From the NCBI GenBank assembly GCA_013388845.1, contig JACAEN010000032.1:1-64000 (forward strand): a DNA stretch of 64,000 nt. The letters are read 5' to 3'. The notes under the pieces are model-generated. The model was not told the DNA's origin and did no database searches. It was given only the letters and a program-made list of their open reading frames with translations. Both the position numbers and the translations under genes were made by a program. This DNA is from Chloroflexota bacterium. GTDB taxonomy: Bacteria > Chloroflexota > Dehalococcoidia > GIF9 > AB-539-J10. This document shows, one piece after another, positions 17,449-25,613 of this stretch (position 1 is its first letter; every line of letters begins with the position of its first letter).

Positions 17449-18699
17449 TTATATTGGGAGCTTTACTTCACCCTTCAGCCAAGGATGTCCTACCTTTTCT
17501 AAAAATGCTAGAAGTTCATCCACGTTTTTAACGTCTTCTTCCGTGGCTATCTTATCGTAGAGTCCTTTCGCTTGCAGGACACCCTTGTATCTTTCCTTTA
17601 CCTCCTTAGGCATCCACACTATTCTGGCTAGACCACCGTCTGCTTGGATGAATTTGGGAGACCTTAGTTGCTCCAGCCCAGTTCCCAATCTTCCTTCTAT
17701 TTGTTTTCCTCCCGAAGTATCACCAGCCATATGGGAAAATGTTTCTCCAATTACAGTTTCGCCCTTGAATTCCCTGTTCACTACTCCGAAGGCATCCGCC
17801 TCAGGGATGTAAAAAACGATGGCTTGAAAGCAACCACAGGAGGTATGGGGATGCTCAAAAGCGCTGTACAGATAAACTCTATCATAGGTCCCCAAGGACT
17901 TCTCTTGCACTACTTTATTCAAGCCTTCGTATTCGCCCCTCACAGGATCCAAAAGCTTTCCTTTAGGAATAGCAAATATTGGCCCCTCAGGGTCAATCTT
18001 GGCAGCCGCCCGGCCATCAAACCAGTTGATGGCGCCGCAATTGGCAATCCTATTTGGCGCTATGATGGAGACATGGGTGGGGGCAAAACTCTGACACAAG
18101 GTGCAGCCATAGAAAGTATCCACATCTTCATCCTTAAGAGCTCGTGCTCGAGCATCCCTTGCCTCATAAATCTTCAAAGCCTTGGGAAGAAGTTCAGCTA
18201 CTTTCTTATCATCGGTAATGAGAGTCGTTTGAATCTTTTCGATAATGGGCAACTCAGAGGTGAAAAGAAAGTTATAGATTTCCCCCAATTCACGCAGGGA
18301 GGTGAAGCCTTTCTTATAGCAAGCTTTGCTCATCCTTAGCCAGATGTCTTGCCTTTGATTCATGTGATACCAACCTTCAATCATATTGGTGAACATATGA
18401 ATCCTTCTTTCGATGATTGGTTCGGCATCCTTGTCTAGCTGCGAGCCGGCGACATCAACTAGAACAGCCAAGGGATAGCTCCCACCCTTTCCTGTCGTTG
18501 CATCGTAAGGCGCTAACGCATTCAAATCGGGACCGATAATCTCCACTTTTTCATTTTCAATTTCCGCAGCGCTCTTCAATGTTGCCAACTCAAATTTGTG
18601 TGCTACCTTTGGTCCGCCAAACTCGACATATACATCCTCCTTCCTTATCACCTCCCCTTCGTATTGAGGTCCTATATCTACATGAAATTCGCCTGCCAT
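17449..18699 (-). CDS. cdhC: Acetyl-CoA synthase catalytic subunit, short CdhC form
   Basis: Assembles acetyl-CoA from CO, the methyl-corrinoid and CoA at the nickel A-cluster. At 416 residues it lacks the N-terminal CODH-binding domain of bacterial AcsB (about 730 residues) and so matches the archaeal beta subunit. A-cluster motifs are YGCTLCQSFAPTHV near residue 195, NCGAINWFDGRAA, and HTSCGCFQ near 290. The cysteine following THV in Moorella ACS (Cys518 there, a [4Fe-4S] ligand) is serine here: THVSIIAPNRIANC, codon TCC. That is either a real ligand change or a single-base error. The gene lies 3 nt downstream of cdhB. Confidence 0.94.
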   Translation of the reverse strand: MAGEFHVDIGPQYEGEVIRKEDVYVEFGGPKVAHKFELATLKSAAEIENEKVEIIGPDLNALAPYDATTGKGGSYPLAVLVDVAGSQLDKDAEPIIERRIHMFTNMIEGWYHMNQRQDIWLRMSKACYKKGFTSLRELGEIYNFLFTSELPIIEKIQTTLITDDKKVAELLPKALKIYEARDARARALKDEDVDTFYGCTLCQSFAPTHVSIIAPNRIANCGAINWFDGRAAAKIDPEGPIFAIPKGKLLDPVRGEYEGLNKVVQEKSLGTYDRVYLYSAFEHPHTSCGCFQAIVFYIPEADAFGVVNREFKGETVIGETFSHMAGDTSGGKQIEGRLGTGLEQLRSPKFIQADGGLARIVWMPKEVKERYKGVLQAKGLYDKIATEEDVKNVDELLAFLEKVGHPWLKGEVKLPI

Positions 18700-18702
18700 T
18701 TT

Positions 18703-19254
18703 CTATACTCCTTTCTTTAAGTTATCTATTAAGCTTTCTAAGAACGCTTTCCATTGTTCATCTTTTCTGAAATTGGGAAGAGAATAGTTTGCATGGGGAT
18801 AATAGAACTTACATAGCGTCATAGTTTTTAGATGGGGGGCAAAATGCTTGAGCACAGAGAGACCCTGCTCTCCGAGGTCGCTCCTTATGCCAAAGAAGAG
18901 CACCAAATCGTGGTTACCTTCTTTCTTGACTCCCCGCCAATTTGGATCCTTGAGGGCATTGATTATCTCCACAACGTCATAGAAGCTATCCGGTTTTACT
19001 CCCAGCTCCGCCATCTTCGCCCTAACGTGCGCTGTGGCGCACGTAGGAATATTAGCAGCCTTAGCAATCTCCAGAGCATATTCTATGAGTAGCTTCCCAT
19101 CAAGCGACCACTTCAGCAGAAGGGGTCCGAGTACGAGAAGCGGCCTCCTTGCTTTTTGTACCAAGCTCGCATATTCTTGGGCATCTTCTATCAGTCTTGC
19201 TGACTTTATCCCGGTTAAGACATTTACCCTATGATATGGTATCACCGCACTCAT
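18703..19254 (-). CDS. cdhB: CODH/ACS epsilon subunit CdhB
   Basis: Small subunit of the archaeal-type alpha2-epsilon2 carbon monoxide dehydrogenase, with a DHS-like Rossmann fold thought to help electron transfer from flavin carriers. Recognisable parts are RPLLVLGPLLL near residue 37, NIPTCATAHVRAKMAELG, and DLVLFFGIRSDLGEQGLSVL. The 183 residues fit the family (about 165-185). Bacterial CODH/ACS normally lacks this subunit, so its presence next to cdhA marks the complex as archaeal-like. Confidence 0.9.
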   Translation of the reverse strand: MSAVIPYHRVNVLTGIKSARLIEDAQEYASLVQKARRPLLVLGPLLLKWSLDGKLLIEYALEIAKAANIPTCATAHVRAKMAELGVKPDSFYDVVEIINALKDPNWRGVKKEGNHDLVLFFGIRSDLGEQGLSVLKHFAPHLKTMTLCKFYYPHANYSLPNFRKDEQWKAFLESLIDNLKKGV

Positions 19255-19266
19255 TTTATCCTCCTT

Positions 19267-21573
19267 TTAATGAATCACCGCATCCACAGGAACCTTGCTG
19301 GGATAAGTCCCAATAAGCGTGGGAAGACCCACAGGCTCCTTGGGTTTCCAGCCGATTTCTTGTAGATATGCCCTCACCTCTTTCTTATAGACAAGAGGAA
19401 TATCAGGATCCCTGCGCACGAAGAGGTAAATGTCCTCAGGAAGACCACCCCCCATGTACTTCTTGTGCAGGGAGATGTAGTGGTTTAATTTTATCGCCCT
19501 TCCCTGAGGGGTATCATTCTTCCTTATGCACAACTTGGGAATCATCACCATAGCTTTCTCTTTAGTTTCACAGACATAAGCCAAGTGCTCAGGAGAAGGT
19601 TCTCCAGTATCTACAATTTCCTTCTTCCGGGCATCCATGACTCTCCAATCGTCCTCTTCCTTTCTCGAGAGATACAACCTTCTATATTTGGAGGAATGAG
19701 GTCCGAGTATCACCGGGATGCCTAATCTGTTGCAGCCCGTAGCGATGGAAGCAGCCTTCTGTGAGTATGCCCCCCAGGCTACTCCCACTGCGCCTACACG
19801 ATTGAGAACATAGTCAGCCATTACCTCATAATTTCCCCTTAAAGGAAGAGCAGCAAAGATATTGGCTATCTTTATGGCTGCTCCAGTGATATGAGCATTG
19901 GCAACGCAGGAGCCAACGTTCACTACCCCTCCCATATCAAAAGCTGGGGGATATTTTTCATATACGGTCTTGCCATCGGCATCCTTCCACATCCCGGCAA
20001 CCATGGCACTGCATCCCGAAACAACCACGATGTACTTTCTCTTGGCAAATTCGTCCACCATCTCGGCAATGTCCCGAATGTCAGGAAAGTTCGAGCAGCC
20101 CACAATGGCAACTACTCCGGGGATTGTGCCCAGAGTTATGGGTGCCCCGACAGTCCTTATCTCCGTATCCATAATCGAACCACGCCCAGCTCTAACCTTC
20201 CAACTTTCTTTGCTCGCCGCTACCTGCATTATCTTGAAGATGGGAATCTTGCGAGGACATTCCGCCTCGCACTTTCCACAGCCAACACAGAGATTGAATT
20301 GCTCCCTTAGCAAGTCAAATTTGCCCTTGGCGACCTCGGCTATACCAGCGCCAATGTTGAAAAGGTTAGGGCATACCTGCTCACACATACCACAGACATT
20401 ACACTTGCTGGCCAGTTCCTTCGCTTCCCCCTCGCTCAGCCATTCCTTTCTCCTCTGAGGAGCAATTTCCATGGCAACCTTAGCCGCTACCTCGGCTGCC
20501 TTTCGTGGGTCAAGGATAGCAAAATGCTTCTTGTCCTCTACCATCTGTTTGACTATCTCTTCAGTATCCATCTCTGTGGCATCTTCAAGTCCATACATAG
20601 CCTTGTCCAGAGTAGCTATGAGTGCCGACCCGGCTTTAGATGCCTCTACAGGCATATCGGTTCTAATGCATTGCTCATCGGTCATTATGACATCGGCAAT
20701 GCCACTTCTGATGAAGAAAAGCTGCCGGGAAAAAGGACCAACAACTTTAGCTTTGGCAGAATACCTGCTTGTCTCCAGAGCAGTGCAACAGACGCCACAG
20801 ACTTCAACTTGGTCATAAAGATTATTTTCTCGGAGGTAATCAATGACTACGGTAGAAGTAGCTGGATTATGCCCCACAAACAGGATTACCGGTTTGCTTT
20901 TGTCCACTGCCGCCCACCCCAAATCTATCAGGGGTGTATCAGCAACTGAAGTGGGGTAATTAAATCCCACTATCTGAGCAATATCAGCCACTTCCATACC
21001 CACATGGTCCAGCATTCCCGCATGAAGAGCTTTCGATTCATAATCCAGGCAACTCCCCTCTTGTCCCATTGCAGTGGAATCCAAGAGATGGGTGATCTCC
21101 TTGAAGACATATTCTATGGCTATTACAAGGTCGCCCAAAGTCTCAGGCTTCAAGCCCACAACTGTCCTTATGTGCGGTGCTTCGATATTGATTGATCCGC
21201 CTAAATCTATCTTCTTATCCGGACCGTACCTTTCAATCAAGAACTCCAGGATGTGCCCAGCATGGGCAGTGTGGGCCGAGCACCCCATCAAGCAAGCCAG
21301 AAGTACAAACCTCGCTTGTTGAGTAGCTATATCAATACCGCAGGCGCCTCTCCTTGTCTCGGTGAGGTCACACTTACCGTAGGTGCAGAAGCAACACAAA
21401 TCACAGAATGGCGCGTAAAAAGGGGCATATGTTTTCAATAACCTCATGTCCCATTGTCTGAGGTCAGGGATTTCCGGCATCGGAGTGGGACCTACCGGCT
21501 CCCAGGGAATCTCCGCTCTTATCTTCTCATGAATTTCTTCTAATTTCCGTGTTATCTCTTTTTTTTCTGCCAT
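19267..21573 (-). CDS. cdhA: CODH/ACS alpha subunit CdhA (archaeal-type CO dehydrogenase)
   Basis: Nickel-iron CO dehydrogenase that reduces CO2 to CO for acetyl-CoA assembly. N-terminal cluster cysteines are in DLCCFCTYGKCDLTE and RRGACGID, and C-cluster-associated segments include LMGCSAHTAHAGH, LFVGHNPATSTVVIDYL, and EVCGVCCTALE. Two ferredoxin-type [4Fe-4S] motifs (CNVCGMCEQVCP and CVGCGKCEAECP, about residues 395-445) are typical of archaeal CdhA and absent from bacterial CooS/AcsA. C-terminal motifs NVGSCVANAHITGAA and ATGCNRLGIPVILGP complete it. At 768 residues it is full length. It lies between acsD (4-nt gap) and cdhB (12-nt gap). Confidence 0.95.
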   Translation of the reverse strand: MAEKKEITRKLEEIHEKIRAEIPWEPVGPTPMPEIPDLRQWDMRLLKTYAPFYAPFCDLCCFCTYGKCDLTETRRGACGIDIATQQARFVLLACLMGCSAHTAHAGHILEFLIERYGPDKKIDLGGSINIEAPHIRTVVGLKPETLGDLVIAIEYVFKEITHLLDSTAMGQEGSCLDYESKALHAGMLDHVGMEVADIAQIVGFNYPTSVADTPLIDLGWAAVDKSKPVILFVGHNPATSTVVIDYLRENNLYDQVEVCGVCCTALETSRYSAKAKVVGPFSRQLFFIRSGIADVIMTDEQCIRTDMPVEASKAGSALIATLDKAMYGLEDATEMDTEEIVKQMVEDKKHFAILDPRKAAEVAAKVAMEIAPQRRKEWLSEGEAKELASKCNVCGMCEQVCPNLFNIGAGIAEVAKGKFDLLREQFNLCVGCGKCEAECPRKIPIFKIMQVAASKESWKVRAGRGSIMDTEIRTVGAPITLGTIPGVVAIVGCSNFPDIRDIAEMVDEFAKRKYIVVVSGCSAMVAGMWKDADGKTVYEKYPPAFDMGGVVNVGSCVANAHITGAAIKIANIFAALPLRGNYEVMADYVLNRVGAVGVAWGAYSQKAASIATGCNRLGIPVILGPHSSKYRRLYLSRKEEDDWRVMDARKKEIVDTGEPSPEHLAYVCETKEKAMVMIPKLCIRKNDTPQGRAIKLNHYISLHKKYMGGGLPEDIYLFVRRDPDIPLVYKKEVRAYLQEIGWKPKEPVGLPTLIGTYPSKVPVDAVIH

Positions 21574-21577
21574 TTTC

Positions 21578-22483
21578 TCACCTTGCCTTTATCGTTTCCC
21601 TTACTAATTTCAAGGTCTCGGGATGTCTTAGGACGATAATATTTGCTCCAGCCAGTAAAAGCGACAGCGCCGTTATTCCTTCCCAGAGCAACCCTTGCTC
21701 TTTGTTTTCCTTGGCCTGTTTTGTCTTCCAGCACTCGCCACCAATATTAGCAATAATCGGCATCATGGTCATACTGTCTTTGGTCATAATTCCAATCTGT
21801 TTCACCCTCTCCATTAGAGAGAAACCATACTCCATACCGTAGCCCAATGCCGGGGATAAAGAGTCGATCACAATTCTATCGGGGGGAAAGAACTTACTCA
21901 GCTTGACATTTAGCTCCTTCAGCAAATTGATGTCTAATGGAGTCTGAGCAATAGCGGTATGCCCATGATCTAGAATTGCCTTGCCCACCGCTTCGTAATT
22001 CTCCTTAAGCGCTGGACCTATAAGGAGGTTCATTCCATCGCATAATTCAGCAACCTTGGAAAGAACCTCAACATCTTTCTTTTCGTCTCCAGAACCATAG
22101 ACAATCAAAGGCACATTTATAGCCTCGGCTACTTCTTTAGCCAGTGCCGCTGCTTTGTCGGCAGGAGCGTTTTTGACCGCCGGGTCGGTACTCATAAGGA
22201 AAAGCGACACAGCATCTACAGCAAAATCCTGACATTTCTTAGCCCATTTCACTGGGTCGGAAATTACATCCCAAAAGGGCTCAACTAGATGTTCTGGCCA
22301 ATCTTCGGGCTTCATATCCAGAACTTCCAGAGCAAACTTGGCCGGATTGGGATTTGAGCCTTGGTCAAAAACATGAAAGGGGAGGATATTCTCCCCCCCA
22401 ATCTTTAAGCTCTTCTTGCCCTTCCCAATAGTTACCTCTCTAACCACGCCAGTATACGCTTCAACTGGTGCTTTATATTCCAT
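21578..22483 (-). CDS. acsD: Corrinoid iron-sulfur protein small subunit (CODH/ACS delta)
   Basis: TIM-barrel partner of AcsC that helps hold the corrinoid during methyl transfer. Segments typical of the family are the N-terminal VREVTIGKGKKSLKIGGEN, PLIVYGSGDEKKDVEVL, LIGPALKENYEAVGKA, IVIDSLSPALGYGMEY, and the C-terminal LLLAGANIIVLRHPETL. The 301-residue length is standard. It follows acsE by 12 nt and precedes cdhA by 4 nt. Confidence 0.94.
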   Translation of the reverse strand: MEYKAPVEAYTGVVREVTIGKGKKSLKIGGENILPFHVFDQGSNPNPAKFALEVLDMKPEDWPEHLVEPFWDVISDPVKWAKKCQDFAVDAVSLFLMSTDPAVKNAPADKAAALAKEVAEAINVPLIVYGSGDEKKDVEVLSKVAELCDGMNLLIGPALKENYEAVGKAILDHGHTAIAQTPLDINLLKELNVKLSKFFPPDRIVIDSLSPALGYGMEYGFSLMERVKQIGIMTKDSMTMMPIIANIGGECWKTKQAKENKEQGLLWEGITALSLLLAGANIIVLRHPETLKLVRETIKAR

Positions 22484-22495
22484 CCTTTTCCCTCC

Positions 22496-23383
22496 TTAAC
22501 TTTCAAGCCAGGCATTGGAGTACAAGGTCGCTCCTATAAGAACCTTGGCCGTCTTAACGTACTCAATTTCCTTTTGAGATAAGGAGGAGAGGTTTACGTC
22601 TTCCCCATCCATGGTCTTGTAAATAAGCTCGACAATTTCCGGCATTTCTCCCCTAGCCAAGCTCATAAGCTCCTTATCCAAAGGGTCAGCAATGGCCGAA
22701 TAAAGCCTGTTCCTTTCGAGCATCACCAGATAAGTGCGGTTAAGAAGCGGCCTGAGATGGTCTGGCACGCCGCTAGATGTATTGGAAAGCCCTACCGTTG
22801 ACTTAACCCCGGGCAAAACATCCTCAAGTATCTTGATAAATTCTAGATTTAGCACAGTGAACCTCTGCCCCTCTCCAGCAGTGCTGATGGGCAGGAGTAT
22901 GGTGTCCACCCAGATGTCCTCGTTGGGAATCCCTAATTCATTAGCATAGGCCACCGTGTCCATAATACTTTCTACCTTGGACTCAACATCGGGAGGCATT
23001 CCTTTGTCCGTCATCACTGAAATCACTACATCGCAGTTATATTTCTTAGCCAAAGGCAGCATTTGCTCTTTCGAGAGGCTCTTTCCTGAGGCAGAGTTAA
23101 GTAGGGGCCTTCGCTTGCAAGCCTTTAGGCCTGCCTCCATAGCCACAGGATTCAGGGTATCTATAGACAAAGGTAAATCAGTGACTTCCTGAACTGTGTT
23201 GACCAACCATTCCATAGTCTCTTCAGTGTCTTTTTTCACGGGGCCAACATTTAAGTCAATATAGTCGGCTCCGGCTTCAGCTTGAGCTCTAGCTAAATCC
23301 TGGATTACCTTGGCATCTCTCTCTCTTATCGCTGTGGAAACTTCTTTGGCTATGACATGAATGTTCTCGCCGATAATGACCAT
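22496..23383 (-). CDS. acsE: 5-methyl-THF:corrinoid iron-sulfur protein methyltransferase AcsE
   Basis: Moves the methyl group from methyl-THF to the corrinoid of AcsCD. It is a pterin-binding (dihydropteroate synthase-like) TIM barrel: IIGENIHV at the N-terminus, AGADYIDLNVGP near residue 38, LPLSIDTLNPVAMEAG, RPLLNSASG, and GLSNTSSGVP. ATG 23383 is chosen because GGAGG sits 7 nt upstream. A further upstream in-frame start at 23422 adds 13 residues outside the family. It is the first gene of the long Wood-Ljungdahl transcription unit, 48 nt after a near-consensus promoter. Confidence 0.93.
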   Translation of the reverse strand: MVIIGENIHVIAKEVSTAIRERDAKVIQDLARAQAEAGADYIDLNVGPVKKDTEETMEWLVNTVQEVTDLPLSIDTLNPVAMEAGLKACKRRPLLNSASGKSLSKEQMLPLAKKYNCDVVISVMTDKGMPPDVESKVESIMDTVAYANELGIPNEDIWVDTILLPISTAGEGQRFTVLNLEFIKILEDVLPGVKSTVGLSNTSSGVPDHLRPLLNRTYLVMLERNRLYSAIADPLDKELMSLARGEMPEIVELIYKTMDGEDVNLSSLSQKEIEYVKTAKVLIGATLYSNAWLES

Positions 23384-23430
23384 ACGAGTACCTCCGACGT
23401 ATCGGTTCGGTATCCTGGACAAACCACAGC

Positions 23431-23459
23431 AATATAGCAGAGAAAAGGCTGTTTGTCAA
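23431..23459 (-). promoter_or_regulatory. Near-consensus promoter for the CODH/ACS operon
   Basis: On the minus strand TTGACA (23459-23454) and TATATT (23436-23431) are 17 nt apart, a full -35 match and a five-of-six -10 match at ideal spacing. Transcription from here would enter acsE and continue through at least cdhC, and possibly to metF. Confidence 0.65.
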
Positions 23460-23501
23460 AACCTTTTTTGGCTCTTGCAACAATCTTGGCGACCATATTC
23501 G

Positions 23502-23527
23502 CCCCCTCCCTTGATAAGGGAAGGGGG
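23502..23527. repeat. G/C-tract palindrome between divergent acsE and dnaJ-like genes
   Basis: CCCCCTCCCTT and AAGGGAAGGGGG flank a short loop, forming a strong hairpin. Similar CCCTCTCCC/GGGGAGAGG elements occur at about 9620, 44865, 45178 and 57117. Confidence 0.55.
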
Positions 23528-23556
23528 CAGGGGGAAAGGTTGCTAAACATCTCTAA

Positions 23557-23586
23557 TTAACACTAATTTCAGCGCTTTGTTATAAT
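23557..23586 (+). promoter_or_regulatory. Candidate promoter for the dnaJ-like gene
   Basis: TTAACA (23557-23562) and a perfect TATAAT (23581-23586) are 18 nt apart, about 80 nt before the dnaJ-like start, divergent from the acsE promoter. Confidence 0.5.
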
Positions 23587-23667
23587 TTTTGCGAATACTT
23601 AGAGTGGGCAGATAAAAGAATTCGGCAATTGCCTCAGAGTCCCAATTAGTCCCCATGGGAAGCTACA

Positions 23668-24336
23668 ATGGCTAAAGATTATTATAGTGTTTTGGGCGTA
23701 CCAAGGAACGCCTCCGACGAAGAGATTAAGAAAGCCTATCGCAAGTTGGCCATGCAATATCATCCCGACCGCAACCCCGGGAAGGAGAAATGGGCCAATG
23801 AGAAATTCAAAGAGATAAACGAGGCCTACGGAGTCCTTGGTGACCCTCAAAAAAGACGGCAATACGACCAATTTGGCACTGTCGGCGACATAGGCGACAT
23901 TTTCGGCAGCCCCTTCACCAGAACCACTTTTGAGGAAATGATGAGAGATTTTGGCGGGGCTGGTCTGAGATTTGACTTCCTCGATGACATATTCGGCGAT
24001 TTCTTCGAGAACGTGGGGGCTTCCTTCTCCTTTAGAAGCTTCAGTGGCGGACCTAGGAAGGTGAGGTTTAAAGTTTGGCCTGGGCAAGAAATAAATCTGG
24101 ATGAAATATTTAGCCAAGTCTGCAGACCTCAGCAGCAAGACGTCTGTTATGAGCTGGCAATTAGCCGGAGAGAAGCTTCGCAAGGGGTGAGGAAAATATT
24201 AAAGAGAAAGGGGAAAAGGCTGGAGGTAAAGATCCCTGCCGGGGTGAGAACGGGCAATATGGTGAGATTGAGGAATGCTCGCCTGATAAGCGATGGCTTG
24301 CCCGGCGACATCTTGATTAAAGTTATAGTTAAATAA
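23668..24336 (+). CDS. DnaJ/CbpA-like J-domain co-chaperone
   Basis: Stimulates DnaK ATPase. The J domain spans residues 1-70, with [21 protein letters not shown] and the catalytic HPD ([10 protein letters not shown]). A glycine/phenylalanine-rich linker follows, and a single C-terminal substrate-binding domain ending [20 protein letters not shown]. There is no cysteine-rich zinc domain. At 222 residues it is shorter than CbpA (about 300) because it keeps only one beta-barrel domain. No dnaK or grpE lies nearby, so it is probably a specialised co-chaperone. Confidence 0.9.
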   Translation: MAKDYYSVLGVPRNASDEEIKKAYRKLAMQYHPDRNPGKEKWANEKFKEINEAYGVLGDPQKRRQYDQFGTVGDIGDIFGSPFTRTTFEEMMRDFGGAGLRFDFLDDIFGDFFENVGASFSFRSFSGGPRKVRFKVWPGQEINLDEIFSQVCRPQQQDVCYELAISRREASQGVRKILKRKGKRLEVKIPAGVRTGNMVRLRNARLISDGLPGDILIKVIVK

Positions 24337-24358
24337 GCCTGTGGCTTATACAGGGGCA

Positions 24359-24994
24359 ATGAAAAAGACGAGAGTAAACTTCCCTGCGGGCAGGCTTGTC
24401 CTCGAAGGAATATTGTCTATACCGGAAGGTGCGCCGCCTTTCCCGGCAGTAATAGTTTGCCATCCTCACCCCCTCTATGGGGGCAGTATGGATAACAACG
24501 TAGTCAATAGCCTTTGTGAGACACTTACACAGGCATCACTCGTTTCATTCAAGTTTAACTTCCGCGGGGTCGGCGGGAGCCAGGGGGAGTTCGGTCAAGG
24601 AATAGGTGAGCAGGAGGATGTGGAAGCCGCCATTTCCTTTGTAAGCACGGTAAAGGAAGTTGATTCTCAGAGAATCGGGCTTGCTGGTTATTCGGCTGGT
24701 GCTGCCTTTGCTCTTCCCGTCGTCTTTGACGACCCTCGAATTAAGGCTCTAGCGGCGGTCTCACCACCTTTGTCAATGTTCGACTTGGACTTCCTCAAAG
24801 GCTGCCTTAAACCAAAACTTTTTATCTCGGGAAGCAGGGACAATCTTATACCCATCGACCAGTTTCATAAATTTTGCCAGAATCTTCCCGAGCCCAAAGA
24901 GTGCGAAACTGTTGAAGGAGCAGATCACTTTTGGTGGGGATATGAATCTCGCCTGGCTGCTAAAGTGGTGGCCTTCTTCACCAAAGTATTATAG
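24359..24994 (+). CDS. Alpha/beta hydrolase, dienelactone-hydrolase-like
   Basis: A cytoplasmic serine hydrolase of unknown substrate. The oxyanion-side motif is VICHPHPLYGGSMDNNVV near residue 35. The nucleophile elbow is GLAGYSAGAAFAL (Ser near residue 113). The acid is probably Asp in SGSRDNLIP, and the histidine lies in EGADHFWWG. This HPHPLYGGSMDN type is usually annotated as hydrolase or CocE/NonD-like. ATG 24359 is preferred to the upstream GTG 24341. The gene lies 22 nt downstream of the dnaJ-like gene, so they may share a transcript, and it ends 2 nt from the convergent regulator. Confidence 0.85.
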   Translation: MKKTRVNFPAGRLVLEGILSIPEGAPPFPAVIVCHPHPLYGGSMDNNVVNSLCETLTQASLVSFKFNFRGVGGSQGEFGQGIGEQEDVEAAISFVSTVKEVDSQRIGLAGYSAGAAFALPVVFDDPRIKALAAVSPPLSMFDLDFLKGCLKPKLFISGSRDNLIPIDQFHKFCQNLPEPKECETVEGADHFWWGYESRLAAKVVAFFTKVL

Positions 24995-24996
24995 TT

Positions 24997-25329
24997 TCAC
25001 CCCGTCTTTTCACCCAAGGCAACCGGCTCCGTCTTCGGTGCCTGCCTGCGCCGTCTTCTCCAGCCCAGGACCTCCAGAAAGTCACCCACAGCTTTATCCT
25101 GAAGCATCTCATCGCGGAGAGACAAACTAGGATTGATTCGATACTTCAGGCGTCTGCCTTCTCTTACCTTGGTAACATAGCCGTCAGTTTCCAGGTCGGT
25201 GATTATTCTGTGTATCGCTCTCTCAGTAATGCCTATCGTCAAGGAGAGTTCCCTTACCGTAACGCGTGGTTGCTGAGCAATCTGGCAAAGCACCAGAGCA
25301 TGATTTGTAACAAACTTCCATCCCGGCAT
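24997..25329 (-). CDS. Winged-helix transcriptional regulator (MarR/ArsR-like)
   Basis: A 110-residue DNA-binding protein. The helix-turn-helix is VRELSLTIGITERAIHRIITDL (residues about 24-45; VTVREL starts it), followed by the wing DGYVTKVREGRRLKYRINP. A basic segment (RRRRRQAP) is near the C-terminus. There is no visible ligand or metal-binding domain. It is divergent from the kamA-ATP-grasp-GNAT cluster, and the 284-nt gap between them carries a strong promoter and two inverted repeats, so it is the obvious candidate regulator of that cluster. Confidence 0.8.
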   Translation of the reverse strand: MPGWKFVTNHALVLCQIAQQPRVTVRELSLTIGITERAIHRIITDLETDGYVTKVREGRRLKYRINPSLSLRDEMLQDKAVGDFLEVLGWRRRRRQAPKTEPVALGEKTG

Positions 25330-25411
25330 GGTTACACTTCCTTTTCAGAATCAGACCACATCGCTATCAAAAATTTTTTCAAAAAAATTTTCCAACAAAG
25401 GCTAAAACCTC

Positions 25412-25439
25412 TTGACAACCCCAACAGAGGATGTACAAT
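25412..25439 (+). promoter_or_regulatory. Strong promoter upstream of the kamA cluster
   Basis: TTGACA (25412-25417) and TACAAT (25434-25439) are 16 nt apart, a full -35 match and a five-of-six -10 match. The leader to the kamA start is about 170-190 nt. Confidence 0.6.
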
Positions 25440-25447
25440 TGAGTCAA

Positions 25448-25521
25448 GAAATATATTTCATGTAAATTATAACATGGAAAAGAGTTCAAGACAAGTGATT
25501 CTTGAATATTTTAGGTCACTT
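25448..25521. promoter_or_regulatory. Two inverted repeats, possible operators
   Basis: GAAATATATTTC (25448-25459) is a perfect 12-bp palindrome just past the -10 element, where a bound repressor would block transcription. AAGTGA (25493-25498) and TCACTT (25516-25521) form a second perfect inverted repeat with a 17-nt spacer. Both lie between the divergent regulator and kamA. That the regulator binds them is inference. Confidence 0.4.
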
Positions 25522-25613
25522 AAATGAAAGGAGACAAAACAAATAATGTAAAGACAAATACAATGAGCGAGAATCGGTAAAATCGAGTATCGACAATTTA
25601 TAACGTCTTTATA

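Noticed and set aside
17668-18339. 223-codon plus-strand open frame
   Set aside because: It is antisense to cdhC and shows no protein-family features.
23599-24183. 194-codon minus-strand open frame
   Set aside because: It is antisense to the J-domain gene, which has the HPD motif and a good promoter.
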